From Phascolarctobacterium sp. (GTDB lineage Bacteria; Bacillota; Negativicutes; Acidaminococcales; Acidaminococcaceae), in the NCBI GenBank assembly GCA_020024105.1, contig JAHHUH010000002.1, forward strand, positions 29,570-93,569: a DNA stretch of 64,000 bases, given 5' to 3'. The notes below the pieces were generated by a model, which saw only the letters and a list, made by a program, of their open reading frames with translations, ran no database searches and was not told where the DNA came from. The number at the start of each line of letters is the position of its first letter. Position 1 is the first letter of the stretch. Made by a program: the position numbers and the translations under genes. Shown in pieces: positions 7,953 through 15,816 of the stretch.

Positions 7953-10148
7953 TCAGTCTTCTGCACGCTCGGCTTTTGCACGGTCAACCAACATTTGTAA
8001 AAGTTGAGTGCAGCATTTAGGAATATTAGTGCCAGGGCCGAAGATACCTGCAGCACCATGTTCATATAAGTAATCGTAGTCTTGTGCCGGAATTACGCCG
8101 CCGATGCAGACCATGATATCTTCACGACCCAATTTCTTCAGTTCTTCAACCAAAGCCGGCAACAAGGTCTTATGACCTGCAGCCAAGGAAGAGAAGCCTA
8201 CCATATCAACGTCGTTATCTACTGCGTCTTGAGCAGTTTCTTCCGGAGTTTGGAACAAGGGGCCTACGTCAACGGTCCAACCCATATCTGCGAAGGAGGT
8301 TGCCAATACTTTTTGACCACGGTCATGACCATCTTGCCCCATCTTAGCCAAGAAGATACGAGGACGACGACCTTCCAATGCTTCAAATTCGTTAGCCAGC
8401 TTATTAGCTATGTCCAAGTCATCACTGCCGGTGAATTCACTGGAATATACGCCGGATACGGTGTGAATAACTGCATTGAAACGACCGGAAACTTTTTCAA
8501 CTGCATCAGAAATTTCGCCCAAGGATGCGCGGTCGCGTGCAGCTTGTACAGCCATTTCCAGCAAGTTGCCGTTATCACGGGTTTCTGCAGCCTTAGTGAT
8601 AGCTTCCAAATCGCGGAGAACCTTATCGCCATCACGTTCTGCTCTCAATTTTTCCAGACGTTTAATTTGAGCATTACGTACAGCAGTATTATCAATGGAC
8701 AATACGTTCAAAGGATCTTCCTTAGCCAGACGATATTTATTCAAACCAACAATGGTTTCCTTACCGCTATCGATATTAGCCTGACGACGAGCAGCGCATT
8801 CTTCAATACGCATCTTCGGCAAGCCGGTTGCGATTGCTTTAGCCATACCACCAAGAGCTTCAACTTCCTGGATATGTGCCCAAGCACGGCGAATGATTTC
8901 GTTAGTGAGGTATTCTAGATAGTAGGAGCCACCCCACGGATCGATAATCTTGCAAACCTTAGTTTCATCTTGGATATAAAGTTGAGTGTTACGAGCTAAA
9001 CGTGCAGAGAAGTCAGTCGGCAGAGCAATTGCTTCGTCAAGTGCGTTAGTATGCAAGGATTGGGTATGACCTAAAGCAGCGGACATAGCTTCCATCGCAG
9101 TACGAGCAATATTGTTGAACGGATCTTGTTCTGTCAAAGACCAACCAGAGGTTTGGCTGTGAGTACGCAAGGCCATGGATTTAGGATTCTTAGCGCCGAA
9201 ACCTTTAAGGATCTTAGCCCACAGAACACGTGCGGCACGCATTTTCGCAACTTCCATAAAGTAGTTTTTACCCATATCCCAGAAGAAGGACAAGCGTTTT
9301 GCGAAGGCATCAACCGGCAGGCCGGCAGCTTCACCAGTACGGATATATTCCATACCATCTGCCAGGGTGTAAGCCAATTCCAGATCGCAGGTAGCGCCAC
9401 ATTCTTGAATATGGTAACCAGAAATGGAAATACTGTTGAACTTAGGCATGTATTTAGTAGTGTATTCGAAAATATCACCGATAATACGCATGGACATAGC
9501 AGGAGGATAAATATAGGTATTACGAACCATGAACTCTTTCAAAATATCATTTTGAATAGTACCGGCCATAATGGATTTATCAACGCCTTGTTCTTCACCG
9601 GATACGATGAAGAATGCCAGAATCGGCAATACTGCGCCGTTCATAGTCATGGATACGGACATCTGGTCCAGAGGAATACCGGAGAACAGGATGTTCATAT
9701 CAAGCATGGAGCAAACGGATACACCTGCTTTACCAACGTCACCAACAACACGGGGGTTATCAGCATCATAGCCACGGTGAGTAGGTAAGTCAAATGCAAT
9801 GGACAGACCCTTTTGGCCTGCAGCCAGGTTACGACGATAGAATGCGTTGGATTCTTCAGCAGTGGAGAAACCTGCATATTGACGTACTGTCCAAGGACGG
9901 AAAACATACATGGTGGAATAGGGTCCACGCAGGAACGGAGGAATACCACTCATGAAGTCCAAGTGATTGCATTTATCATAAATATCTTTGGTATATAGTG
10001 GTTCTTTAGGAATACGCTCCAAAGTAGTATCATAAAGGGCATCATAATTTTCGCCCATCTTAGCTTCCAGATTTTTCTTCCATTCGTCATAGGAACAGGA
10101 CGGATGATCAGGAAGGGCAACTTTAGTGAAATCAGGATTAATGCTCAT
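7953..10148 (-). CDS. mutB: Methylmalonyl-CoA mutase large (catalytic) subunit
   Basis: Adenosylcobalamin-dependent interconversion of succinyl-CoA and (R)-methylmalonyl-CoA, the key step of the succinate-to-propionate route. At 731 residues it has the usual family length. The TIM-barrel domain comes first, with the substrate-binding stretch around TVRQYAGFSTAEESN. The C-terminal Rossmann domain has the base-off cobalamin motif DGHDRG near residue 605 and the later GGVIP and GTN motifs. It overlaps mutA by one base (TAATG), giving tight coupling for a 1:1 heterodimer. The shared promoter appears to be the one at 13648-13676. Confidence 0.97.
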   Translation of the reverse strand: MSINPDFTKVALPDHPSCSYDEWKKNLEAKMGENYDALYDTTLERIPKEPLYTKDIYDKCNHLDFMSGIPPFLRGPYSTMYVFRPWTVRQYAGFSTAEESNAFYRRNLAAGQKGLSIAFDLPTHRGYDADNPRVVGDVGKAGVSVCSMLDMNILFSGIPLDQMSVSMTMNGAVLPILAFFIVSGEEQGVDKSIMAGTIQNDILKEFMVRNTYIYPPAMSMRIIGDIFEYTTKYMPKFNSISISGYHIQECGATCDLELAYTLADGMEYIRTGEAAGLPVDAFAKRLSFFWDMGKNYFMEVAKMRAARVLWAKILKGFGAKNPKSMALRTHSQTSGWSLTEQDPFNNIARTAMEAMSAALGHTQSLHTNALDEAIALPTDFSARLARNTQLYIQDETKVCKIIDPWGGSYYLEYLTNEIIRRAWAHIQEVEALGGMAKAIATGLPKMRIEECAARRQANIDSGKETIVGLNKYRLAKEDPLNVLSIDNTAVRNAQIKRLEKLRAERDGDKVLRDLEAITKAAETRDNGNLLEMAVQAARDRASLGEISDAVEKVSGRFNAVIHTVSGVYSSEFTGSDDLDIANKLANEFEALEGRRPRIFLAKMGQDGHDRGQKVLATSFADMGWTVDVGPLFQTPEETAQDAVDNDVDMVGFSSLAAGHKTLLPALVEELKKLGREDIMVCIGGVIPAQDYDYLYEHGAAGIFGPGTNIPKCCTQLLQMLVDRAKAERAED

Positions 10149-12394
10149 TATTCAATCATCCCCTTCTTCTTTTGCAACATCTTCAAGATTTCAAAGCAAT
10201 TAGCTTTTACACTGATGAAATCATCAACGCCAGCTTCGCGGTAAACTGCTTCCATATCTTTAGGAGCAGCGCCAGCCAAGAACAAGGTAATATTCGGGTT
10301 TGCTTTCTTCAGCATCGGAGCCAAAGCAGGTACGTCTTCCGGATAGGTTGCGTCAGTGGAGCAGATAACTGCTACATCGTACGGAGTACCATTGCCATCG
10401 ATACCAGCCTTCAAAGCTGCTACGCACTTATCATAACGGGAGCCCGGTTTATCTTCGTCGTCTTGGAAGCCGTCATTCAAATGTACATTGAATTCGCCAA
10501 CCTGTAAGAAGCTAGTGGAGAAATCAGCTCTTGCTTTATGTTGAGGAATCAGTCCCATGTTAGCCAAGAAGATTTCCACATTTTTGCCAGTTTCTTTAAT
10601 ATATTTTTCAGTATCAAAGCGCAAAGCTTCGTAGCGTTCAGTCCAATGATGCGGAGCAATTGCTTCTACTGTTTCAACAGGCTCTGCTTTGCAGCCGGCA
10701 GCTGCTACCTGACCAACAGTTGCACCGTTGGAGAATGCTTCCATAGCACCGGCAACAGTTTCTACATTAGCCAATTTACCTGCCAAATAGTTAGTATCAA
10801 TGTCTGCAACATAAGCAGCTACTGCAGCTTCACGTTGTTTTTTCAATTTCGGAGTATCCTCTTCACGACGTTCCAAGGGTTCTTCAGTCATGTTAGGATA
10901 CATGTTAACGCCAACAGCACGGTCACTACGCATTTCCAAGGCTTTAAAGCGTTTTGCCAGGACTTCAGCAATAGCTTTTTGCGGATAGCCAGCTTCCAGA
11001 GCTTTGGTCACGCCACCCATTTCTTCAATTTTTTGGAATTCTGCCCAAATCTTTTCAGAAATTTGTTTGGTCAAGCTTTCAACAGCCCAGGAACCACCTG
11101 CAGCATCGATAGGACAAAGCATACCGAATTCTTCTTGTAGCATTACATGGAGGTTACGTGCAATACGGCGGGAGAATACGTCGCCCTTACGAATCAATTC
11201 GTCAAAGGGAGGATTCTCGTAGGTAGTTACACCACCAACAACGCTGGAGAAGGTTTGAGTGGTATTACGCAGCATGTTTACGTAGGGGTCGATTACAGAC
11301 TTGGTAAAGCGGGAAGAACGGCCATGTACTTTAATAGCACGATCAGCTTCTTCTGCACCAAAGGCTTCCATAATAGCAGCCCATACCTGACGCAAAGCAC
11401 GCAATTTAGCAATCTCCATAAAGAAGTTTGCGCCTTGGTTGAAAGCAAAGAACAAGGAGCCTGCAATATCTTTGATTGCTAAGCCGCGTTTTTGCATAGC
11501 GCGAATGTATTCAACGGCATTAGCAAAGGTATAAGCAACCTCTTGTACAGCATCAGCACCACCATCAGTGAAGCAGTCACTACGTACAAATACGGTACGC
11601 ATTTCCGGCGCGTTAGCACGAGTATATTTAATGGTTTCAGCCATTTCATCATACAAAGCGTCCAGAGAGGTTTTGGTTTTGCCATTGATAATCAATTCAC
11701 CCAAGGGGTCTGCACCAATAACACCTTTAACTTCTTTCAGGCTCTTGCCAGAAGCTTCCAAAGCAGCAGCAGTCAGAGCAAGCATGCCCTTAGCACCTGC
11801 ACCTGCATATATCATTAAGGGATATTTTTCTAATTTCAAACCATTCAGCAGAACATTCATATCTTCTACTGTAGTAATGTTTACACCAACATCGCCAGGT
11901 TTTTCGGCATCTTTTACATCAATGCCGTTCAATGTTGCACTGTCCAGTTTAATGTGGTAAACAGTGGAACCTTTATCAATTTCTTCTTTTAACAGTTCGT
12001 TATTATCCTGCGGTAAGGTTTCATCACATGCTTGTGCAATACCCCAGGGTTCATGAACATAACCGTTAACAGTTGCACCACGTAGGAAGTCACCCATGCC
12101 AGGATAATCATTAGTCGGCAGAATGTCGTCAGTACTCCTACGAGTATAAATCGGGTCGAAGGTAATACCTTCATAGTTTTTGGTATACATTACCTTATCA
12201 AAGGGTTTGCCCTTTAACAATGTATTACATGCTTCTACCCATTCTTCTTTAGTCGGTACTGTAAATTCATCAAAAGTAACCTCAGGGAAATCAGTAACTT
12301 TTTCTGACTTATGCAAAATTTCTTCCAGTTCCTTATCTGTTAGAGGTCTTTCATCAGTAACAGAAGCTGTTGATTTTTGTTGTTCATCAGCCAT
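10148..12394 (-). CDS. mutA: Methylmalonyl-CoA mutase small subunit
   Basis: Non-catalytic partner of MutB, 748 residues, homologous along its whole length. The C-terminal cobalamin-like domain lacks the DxHxxG motif: the matching place reads GLIPQHKARAD, so it should not bind B12. The N-terminal 40 residues are acidic and specific to this subunit. A strong AAAGGAGG precedes the ATG at 12394. Upstream lies a 230-base structured intergenic leader, which separates it from the MsrA-like gene. Confidence 0.95.
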   Translation of the reverse strand: MADEQQKSTASVTDERPLTDKELEEILHKSEKVTDFPEVTFDEFTVPTKEEWVEACNTLLKGKPFDKVMYTKNYEGITFDPIYTRRSTDDILPTNDYPGMGDFLRGATVNGYVHEPWGIAQACDETLPQDNNELLKEEIDKGSTVYHIKLDSATLNGIDVKDAEKPGDVGVNITTVEDMNVLLNGLKLEKYPLMIYAGAGAKGMLALTAAALEASGKSLKEVKGVIGADPLGELIINGKTKTSLDALYDEMAETIKYTRANAPEMRTVFVRSDCFTDGGADAVQEVAYTFANAVEYIRAMQKRGLAIKDIAGSLFFAFNQGANFFMEIAKLRALRQVWAAIMEAFGAEEADRAIKVHGRSSRFTKSVIDPYVNMLRNTTQTFSSVVGGVTTYENPPFDELIRKGDVFSRRIARNLHVMLQEEFGMLCPIDAAGGSWAVESLTKQISEKIWAEFQKIEEMGGVTKALEAGYPQKAIAEVLAKRFKALEMRSDRAVGVNMYPNMTEEPLERREEDTPKLKKQREAAVAAYVADIDTNYLAGKLANVETVAGAMEAFSNGATVGQVAAAGCKAEPVETVEAIAPHHWTERYEALRFDTEKYIKETGKNVEIFLANMGLIPQHKARADFSTSFLQVGEFNVHLNDGFQDDEDKPGSRYDKCVAALKAGIDGNGTPYDVAVICSTDATYPEDVPALAPMLKKANPNITLFLAGAAPKDMEAVYREAGVDDFISVKANCFEILKMLQKKKGMIE

Positions 12395-12626
12395 ATAAAA
12401 TATCCTCCTTTAAAAAAATCTAAAAATTTGCCAAGCTTTCGCTATCTGGCAGACCATGATGGTGGCTACCACCTCCATTTACCTTCATTTGCCGCTGCTC
12501 TAATTAACCGACTGCTCTCACCCAGTCCTTTAGGTTAATCAGGCGCAGATTTGCTTGGAAGACTTTGAAAGCAAACAGCATCTATATACACGGTCACGGT
12601 TGTCCAGGCCGTATATAGCATCATAA
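12395..12626 (-). promoter_or_regulatory. Structured leader between the MsrA-like gene and mutA
   Basis: No gene is seen here. On the minus strand there are four hairpins in a row: one around ACGG-CTGGACAA-CCGT (12596-12612); a long one with arms CTGATTAACC and GGTTAATTAG enclosing GACTG/CAGTC; GGTGG/CCACC; and GCCA...GCGAAAGC...TGGC followed by two T runs, which could act as a weak attenuator. The ten-base element GGTTGTCCAG (plus strand) also occurs at 13232-13241 in the upstream leader of the same transcription unit, again in a hairpin with ACGG flanks. Confidence 0.5.
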
Positions 12627-13046
12627 TTAATCAGCCACAAAACCGGCTACGCGGCCAAAGCGTAACTGGAGAGGGCGGATCTCCTGTCCAGGAATAATAG
12701 TATCATTCATAATCAAATTACCCAATGCTGCACCGGGCTCATGCCCACGGCTCTGCAGGAAACGTGCGTAATATTCTAGTTGCATGATATCCTCAGCGGA
12801 GGAATAAAAGACGCCGGGCTGCTCTGCTGGATCAGTCTTGACAGTAAAGGGATCGACAACAGCAAAATACTCCTGCAAAATACTGGAAATATCTTGTTTT
12901 TTAGGATTATAGGTAATTTTGACACCATCCAGTTTCTCACCCTCCGTAGAGGTTGCACTGCCTGCTTCCACCTTCTCTACACCCTTTACCTGTACAAAAA
13001 GCTCTTGCAGTAGGCTCTTATCACCTGCTAAATATAACTCTTTCAT
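12627..13046 (-). CDS. MsrA-like protein lacking the catalytic cysteine
   Basis: A 139-residue protein that aligns with the MsrA (peptide-methionine sulfoxide reductase) fold. The visible matches are KGVEKVEAG for PGVxxxxxGY, GVKITYNPK for the family's core strand, then VVDP, and GVFYSSAEDIMQLEYYA for the helix after YRSAIFY. The catalytic GCFWG at the N-terminus is replaced by AGDKSLL, so no reductase activity is expected. The start at 13046 has GGAGGT upstream; a longer frame to 13157 has none. It is the first gene behind the cobalamin riboswitch and terminator, ahead of mutA, so a link to B12 or the mutase is possible but unknown. Confidence 0.7.
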   Translation of the reverse strand: MKELYLAGDKSLLQELFVQVKGVEKVEAGSATSTEGEKLDGVKITYNPKKQDISSILQEYFAVVDPFTVKTDPAEQPGVFYSSAEDIMQLEYYARFLQSRGHEPGAALGNLIMNDTIIPGQEIRPLQLRFGRVAGFVAD

Positions 13047-13076
13047 GTGAATACCTCCTAACCAAGGACCTTCTTC

Positions 13077-13108
13077 AAAAAAAAAGCCATCACAATCAAA
13101 GCGATGGC
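13077..13108 (-). terminator. Leader terminator before the MsrA-like gene
   Basis: GCCATCGC/GTGATGGC stem (eight pairs, one G-U) with a seven-base loop is followed by nine T on the minus strand. It ends 20 bases before the ribosome site of the MsrA-like gene, the usual place for a riboswitch-controlled terminator. An upstream GCGATG (13141-13146) could pair with its 5' arm and compete. Confidence 0.85.
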
Positions 13109-13109
13109 A

Positions 13110-13440
13110 GAATACACGCGGAAAATGCGAGGTACCCCTACATCGCATTTTCCCCATGTGAGAAGGAAGGATATTTCCTTACAGCGAAGGAAAACTTTCA
13201 GAATAGCATTTTTCTATCTAAGCTTCCAACGGGTTGTCCAGACCCGTACAAATTGTTAATTGAATTACCGATGGTTTAACCCTTACCGAAGGTCAGTACC
13301 ATCACGCCGACCTTCAATGCATATAAAAACAGAAAACCGTTCCTCAATAGACAACTGTATATACCACAGCTACTAATGAGAAACGGTAAAGCGTACGGAA
13401 TAAGCCTACATTCCCAAAAGAATATAGAAAATCTCCTCAC
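13110..13440 (-). promoter_or_regulatory. Long structured leader downstream of the cobalamin riboswitch
   Basis: About 330 bases with no convincing gene. On the minus strand there are, in order: a hairpin with 15-base arms (13373-13387 with 13336-13350, one mismatch and one G-U); an H-type pseudoknot, with stem 1 GAAGGTC/GACCTTC (13309-13315 with 13288-13294) and stem 2 GATGGT/ACCATC (13298-13303 with 13270-13275); a hairpin ACGGGT-CTGGACA-ACCCGT (13229-13247); and an 11-pair hairpin (13143-13153 with 13120-13130). This is much more structure than a cobalamin expression platform normally needs. Confidence 0.6.
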
Positions 13441-13628
13441 CATCTTCCCGTCTCCCGCAGGTCAAACAACGATGTACATTACTGGCAGTTCTTCTGACTC
13501 GACATCATAGCTAGCTTCGCCTTCCCAGATTTCCCAGTGGCAATGTGAAGTTCGCTCAGTCTTACAGCGGCGGGACCGTGCCGGACTTTCACCGGCTTCC
13601 CTATTAAGCTTTCGCACCTGTAACTTCA
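13441..13628 (-). promoter_or_regulatory. Cobalamin riboswitch
   Basis: The minus strand carries the conserved cobalamin aptamer core: AATAGGGAA, then GCCGGTGAAAGTCCGGC, then CGGTCCCGCCGCTGTAA, and later a B12-box-like GAGTCAGAAGAACTGCC. A 5' CAGGTGC and a 3' GACCTGC complete the outer pairing and L13 region. It lies right after a consensus promoter. The genes below it are the MsrA-like gene and mutA-mutB-meaB, so it appears to regulate a B12-dependent enzyme rather than B12 uptake. Confidence 0.92.
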
Positions 13629-13647
13629 ATATCAACTTGATGATTAA

Positions 13648-13676
13648 ATTATAATCTCTTCTATTTGTTTTGTCAA
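13648..13676 (-). promoter_or_regulatory. Consensus sigma-A promoter of the riboswitch-mut operon
   Basis: TTGACA (13671-13676) and TATAAT (13648-13653), read on the minus strand, are separated by exactly 17 bases. Transcription would start near 13640, a few bases before the aptamer. Confidence 0.85.
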
Positions 13677-13775
13677 CTACTTCAGACTAATTACCAATAG
13701 CAAAATTATGTATTTTTTGTAAAATTTAGATTGCAGCACAAAATATTTTCTCTGCTTTCTGACACAACAGGGTAT

Positions 13776-13808
13776 AAAAAAAAACGCCTAGACAAAGCTG
13801 TCTAGGCG
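13776..13808 (-). terminator. Terminator after tRNA-Thr
   Basis: CGCCTAGACA and its complement form a ten-pair stem with a four-base loop, followed by nine T on the minus strand. Confidence 0.9.
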
Positions 13809-13818
13809 CTATTTACAT

Positions 13819-13894
<76 letters not shown>

Positions 13895-13902
13895 AAAAAA
13901 GC

Positions 13903-14289
13903 TTATAAGCTTGCGATCACTTTACTTTTGCGACCTCTGGTCTTTTTTACACTATTAATACCTGCCTTCTTAATAACCTTCGCCAGATCGACGATGATAT
14001 GCAGTTCATCAACAGTGCAGTCATTTAACAAATCAGACAATTCATTATGAAAAATCTTTTCGCTACGATGAATGTTATCGCAAAGCAATTCATCTACAGA
14101 AACATCCAACACATTTGCTAAATGGATGATAGTGGGTAAGCCTAATTTAGTATTACCGGTCTCAATATTACTGATATGAGGGGTGGACAGGCCGGTAATC
14201 TTAGCAATACAGCCCTGGGTAACGCCTTTACGTACACGAGCTGCCTTAATCCTTACACCAATTGCCTTATAATCTATATCCATTTCCAC
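13903..14289 (-). CDS. XRE-family transcriptional regulator
   Basis: A 128-residue cytoplasmic regulator. The N-terminal half is a Cro/C1-type helix-turn-helix: IGVRIKAARVRKGVTQ, then IAKITGLSTPHISNIETG as the recognition region, and DVSVDELL closing the five-helix fold. The C-terminal half is a short helical segment and a basic tail (KKTRGRKSK) with no sensor domain recognised. The start is GTG at 14289, with GGAGAG seven bases upstream. It sits next to tRNA-Thr and is transcribed into it. Its target is unknown; it could be self-regulated. Confidence 0.85.
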   Translation of the reverse strand: MEMDIDYKAIGVRIKAARVRKGVTQGCIAKITGLSTPHISNIETGNTKLGLPTIIHLANVLDVSVDELLCDNIHRSEKIFHNELSDLLNDCTVDELHIIVDLAKVIKKAGINSVKKTRGRKSKVIASL

Positions 14290-14401
14290 AAGTATCTCTC
14301 CTTCAAATCTATCTCATCTTCTATGTTGCTCTTATTCAACATCAATAAGGATTATTATATCTGAAAAAAGATTTTAAGGCAAGTGCTTATGAGAAGTTCT
14401 T

Positions 14402-15682
14402 TTAACTTTTTTTCACTAAGGGTACGGTCAGACTACCCTGGGGCATCAAAATAACCTTATAGTCAGGGCCCACCTGCTGCTCAGCCAGACGGATAGCCTC
14501 ATCCACCTCGTCCACGGCCGTAAAAAGCAGGTCCTTGGCAATTTTTTTATCCAGAGCAGAAACCAAGATGAATTTCGCTTTCTTCATCAGGCGGGTAATA
14601 GCAAAGGCCTTATGCGCACCGATGACAAAATTCTTTTCCAGCTTAGCCTTGATGGCATCGGGGGAAGGATGCTCCTGCAGAGCCTTTTCCAGAGCGGCAC
14701 TACCGCTGCCCTCCTCACATTCACCAATAATGATGACTACGCCACCCTCCTTAACAGCGCACCAGGCATTATCCATGGTCTTCTGGAGCTGATAAACGTT
14801 AATGTCCTTAGGATAACCACCGCAGCTGGCAATAACCACATCAGCGGCCTCAGGGACCCCTACACCATAAACCTTATCCACAAATTTGCAGGCCTCCAGG
14901 TGAGCTTGATACCAGTCTCCGGCAAAAATTTTCACAAACTGTTTTTTCGCATCCAGCACAGGATTGAACAGGAAAAGCTGATGCTCCTTCGCAAAAAGAC
15001 GTACTCCCTCCACCTGGTCCTCGTATACCGGATTGCCATGCAGCTTACCTAGACGGGCATTGGGGTCCATCATCAGACTATGATTTTTACGAATGGTTTC
15101 CATCGCAGAAACACCGGGTAAAATGGCCTTACGACCACCACCAAAGCCGCTAAAGAAATGATGGACGATGGTACCCGTCATGATAACCAGGTCCACATCA
15201 CATATTAATTTATTAATCCAGACCGGCGTACCAAAGGAGGTCGTACCAAAATAAGCAAAATCCTCCTGCGCATTACAGTCACTATTATACATTTGCAGAC
15301 GGCCGGCTACATTCTCACCAACTGCCTTCACCATTTCCTCCCTGGTCATCTTGCGATGGGTACCCAAGGCAAAAACAATGCGCATATCCTGGTCCTTAAT
15401 ACCCAGCTTATTCAGCTCATCAACTAAAATCGGCATAAAAGCGTAGCTATTGGCTACACGAGTCGGGTCATTACAGATAAAAGTAATTTTTTGGCCCGGT
15501 TTTACTAAATTCTGCAGGGCAGGACTAGCAATTGGATGCTGGATAGCTTCTAAAATCGCGCCTTCCAAATCCTCCACAGGGGGCATTTCTGCCATCTTCA
15601 CCTCTGCCAGTACTCTTTCCTGGTCAATGGAGAAATCTTTATAACCATGTCCATACTTATAACTGCAGGTCAGCATCGTCAT
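14402..15682 (-). CDS. LarA-family nickel-pincer-dependent racemase/epimerase
   Basis: A 426-residue member of the lactate racemase (LarA) family, whose enzymes use the nickel-pincer nucleotide cofactor to racemise or epimerise 2-hydroxy acids. Visible marks are NDPTRVANS and ALGTHRKMT (substrate- and cofactor-facing His) and TGTIVHHFFSGFGGGRK, where LarA places its catalytic His and the cofactor-bearing Lys. ATG at 15682 is chosen because GGAGGTG lies six bases upstream. The exact substrate cannot be told: many LarA homologues act on acids other than lactate. No larB, larC or larE is present in the window, so cofactor synthesis must be encoded elsewhere. Confidence 0.85.
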   Translation of the reverse strand: MTMLTCSYKYGHGYKDFSIDQERVLAEVKMAEMPPVEDLEGAILEAIQHPIASPALQNLVKPGQKITFICNDPTRVANSYAFMPILVDELNKLGIKDQDMRIVFALGTHRKMTREEMVKAVGENVAGRLQMYNSDCNAQEDFAYFGTTSFGTPVWINKLICDVDLVIMTGTIVHHFFSGFGGGRKAILPGVSAMETIRKNHSLMMDPNARLGKLHGNPVYEDQVEGVRLFAKEHQLFLFNPVLDAKKQFVKIFAGDWYQAHLEACKFVDKVYGVGVPEAADVVIASCGGYPKDINVYQLQKTMDNAWCAVKEGGVVIIIGECEEGSGSAALEKALQEHPSPDAIKAKLEKNFVIGAHKAFAITRLMKKAKFILVSALDKKIAKDLLFTAVDEVDEAIRLAEQQVGPDYKVILMPQGSLTVPLVKKS

Positions 15683-15772
15683 TTTCAACACCTCCGTGGG
15701 ATTATTTAGCTATCCCCATTTTAGCATATAGTTTTTTTGTAGGGCAAAATAATCTATATTCCTTTGATAGTT

Positions 15773-15808
15773 AAAAAATTAAGGCGAATACCAAAGCACT
15801 CGCCTTAA
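15773..15808 (-). terminator. Terminator of the Mrp operon
   Basis: TTAAGGCGA and TCGCCTTAA form a nine-pair stem, followed by six T on the minus strand, just after the last Mrp gene. Confidence 0.85.
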
Positions 15809-15816
15809 AATTCAGC

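Noticed and set aside
8082..8918. Long plus-strand open frame antisense to mutB
   Set aside because: It is a shadow of the mutase gene, caused by its codon usage, and has no start signal or family match.
13270..13443. 55-codon open frame on the minus strand inside the cobalamin leader
   Set aside because: It starts with ATG at 13443 right after GGGAAG, with no spacing for a ribosome site, and runs through the long hairpin and pseudoknot. Its composition is unlike a protein; RNA structure explains the region better.
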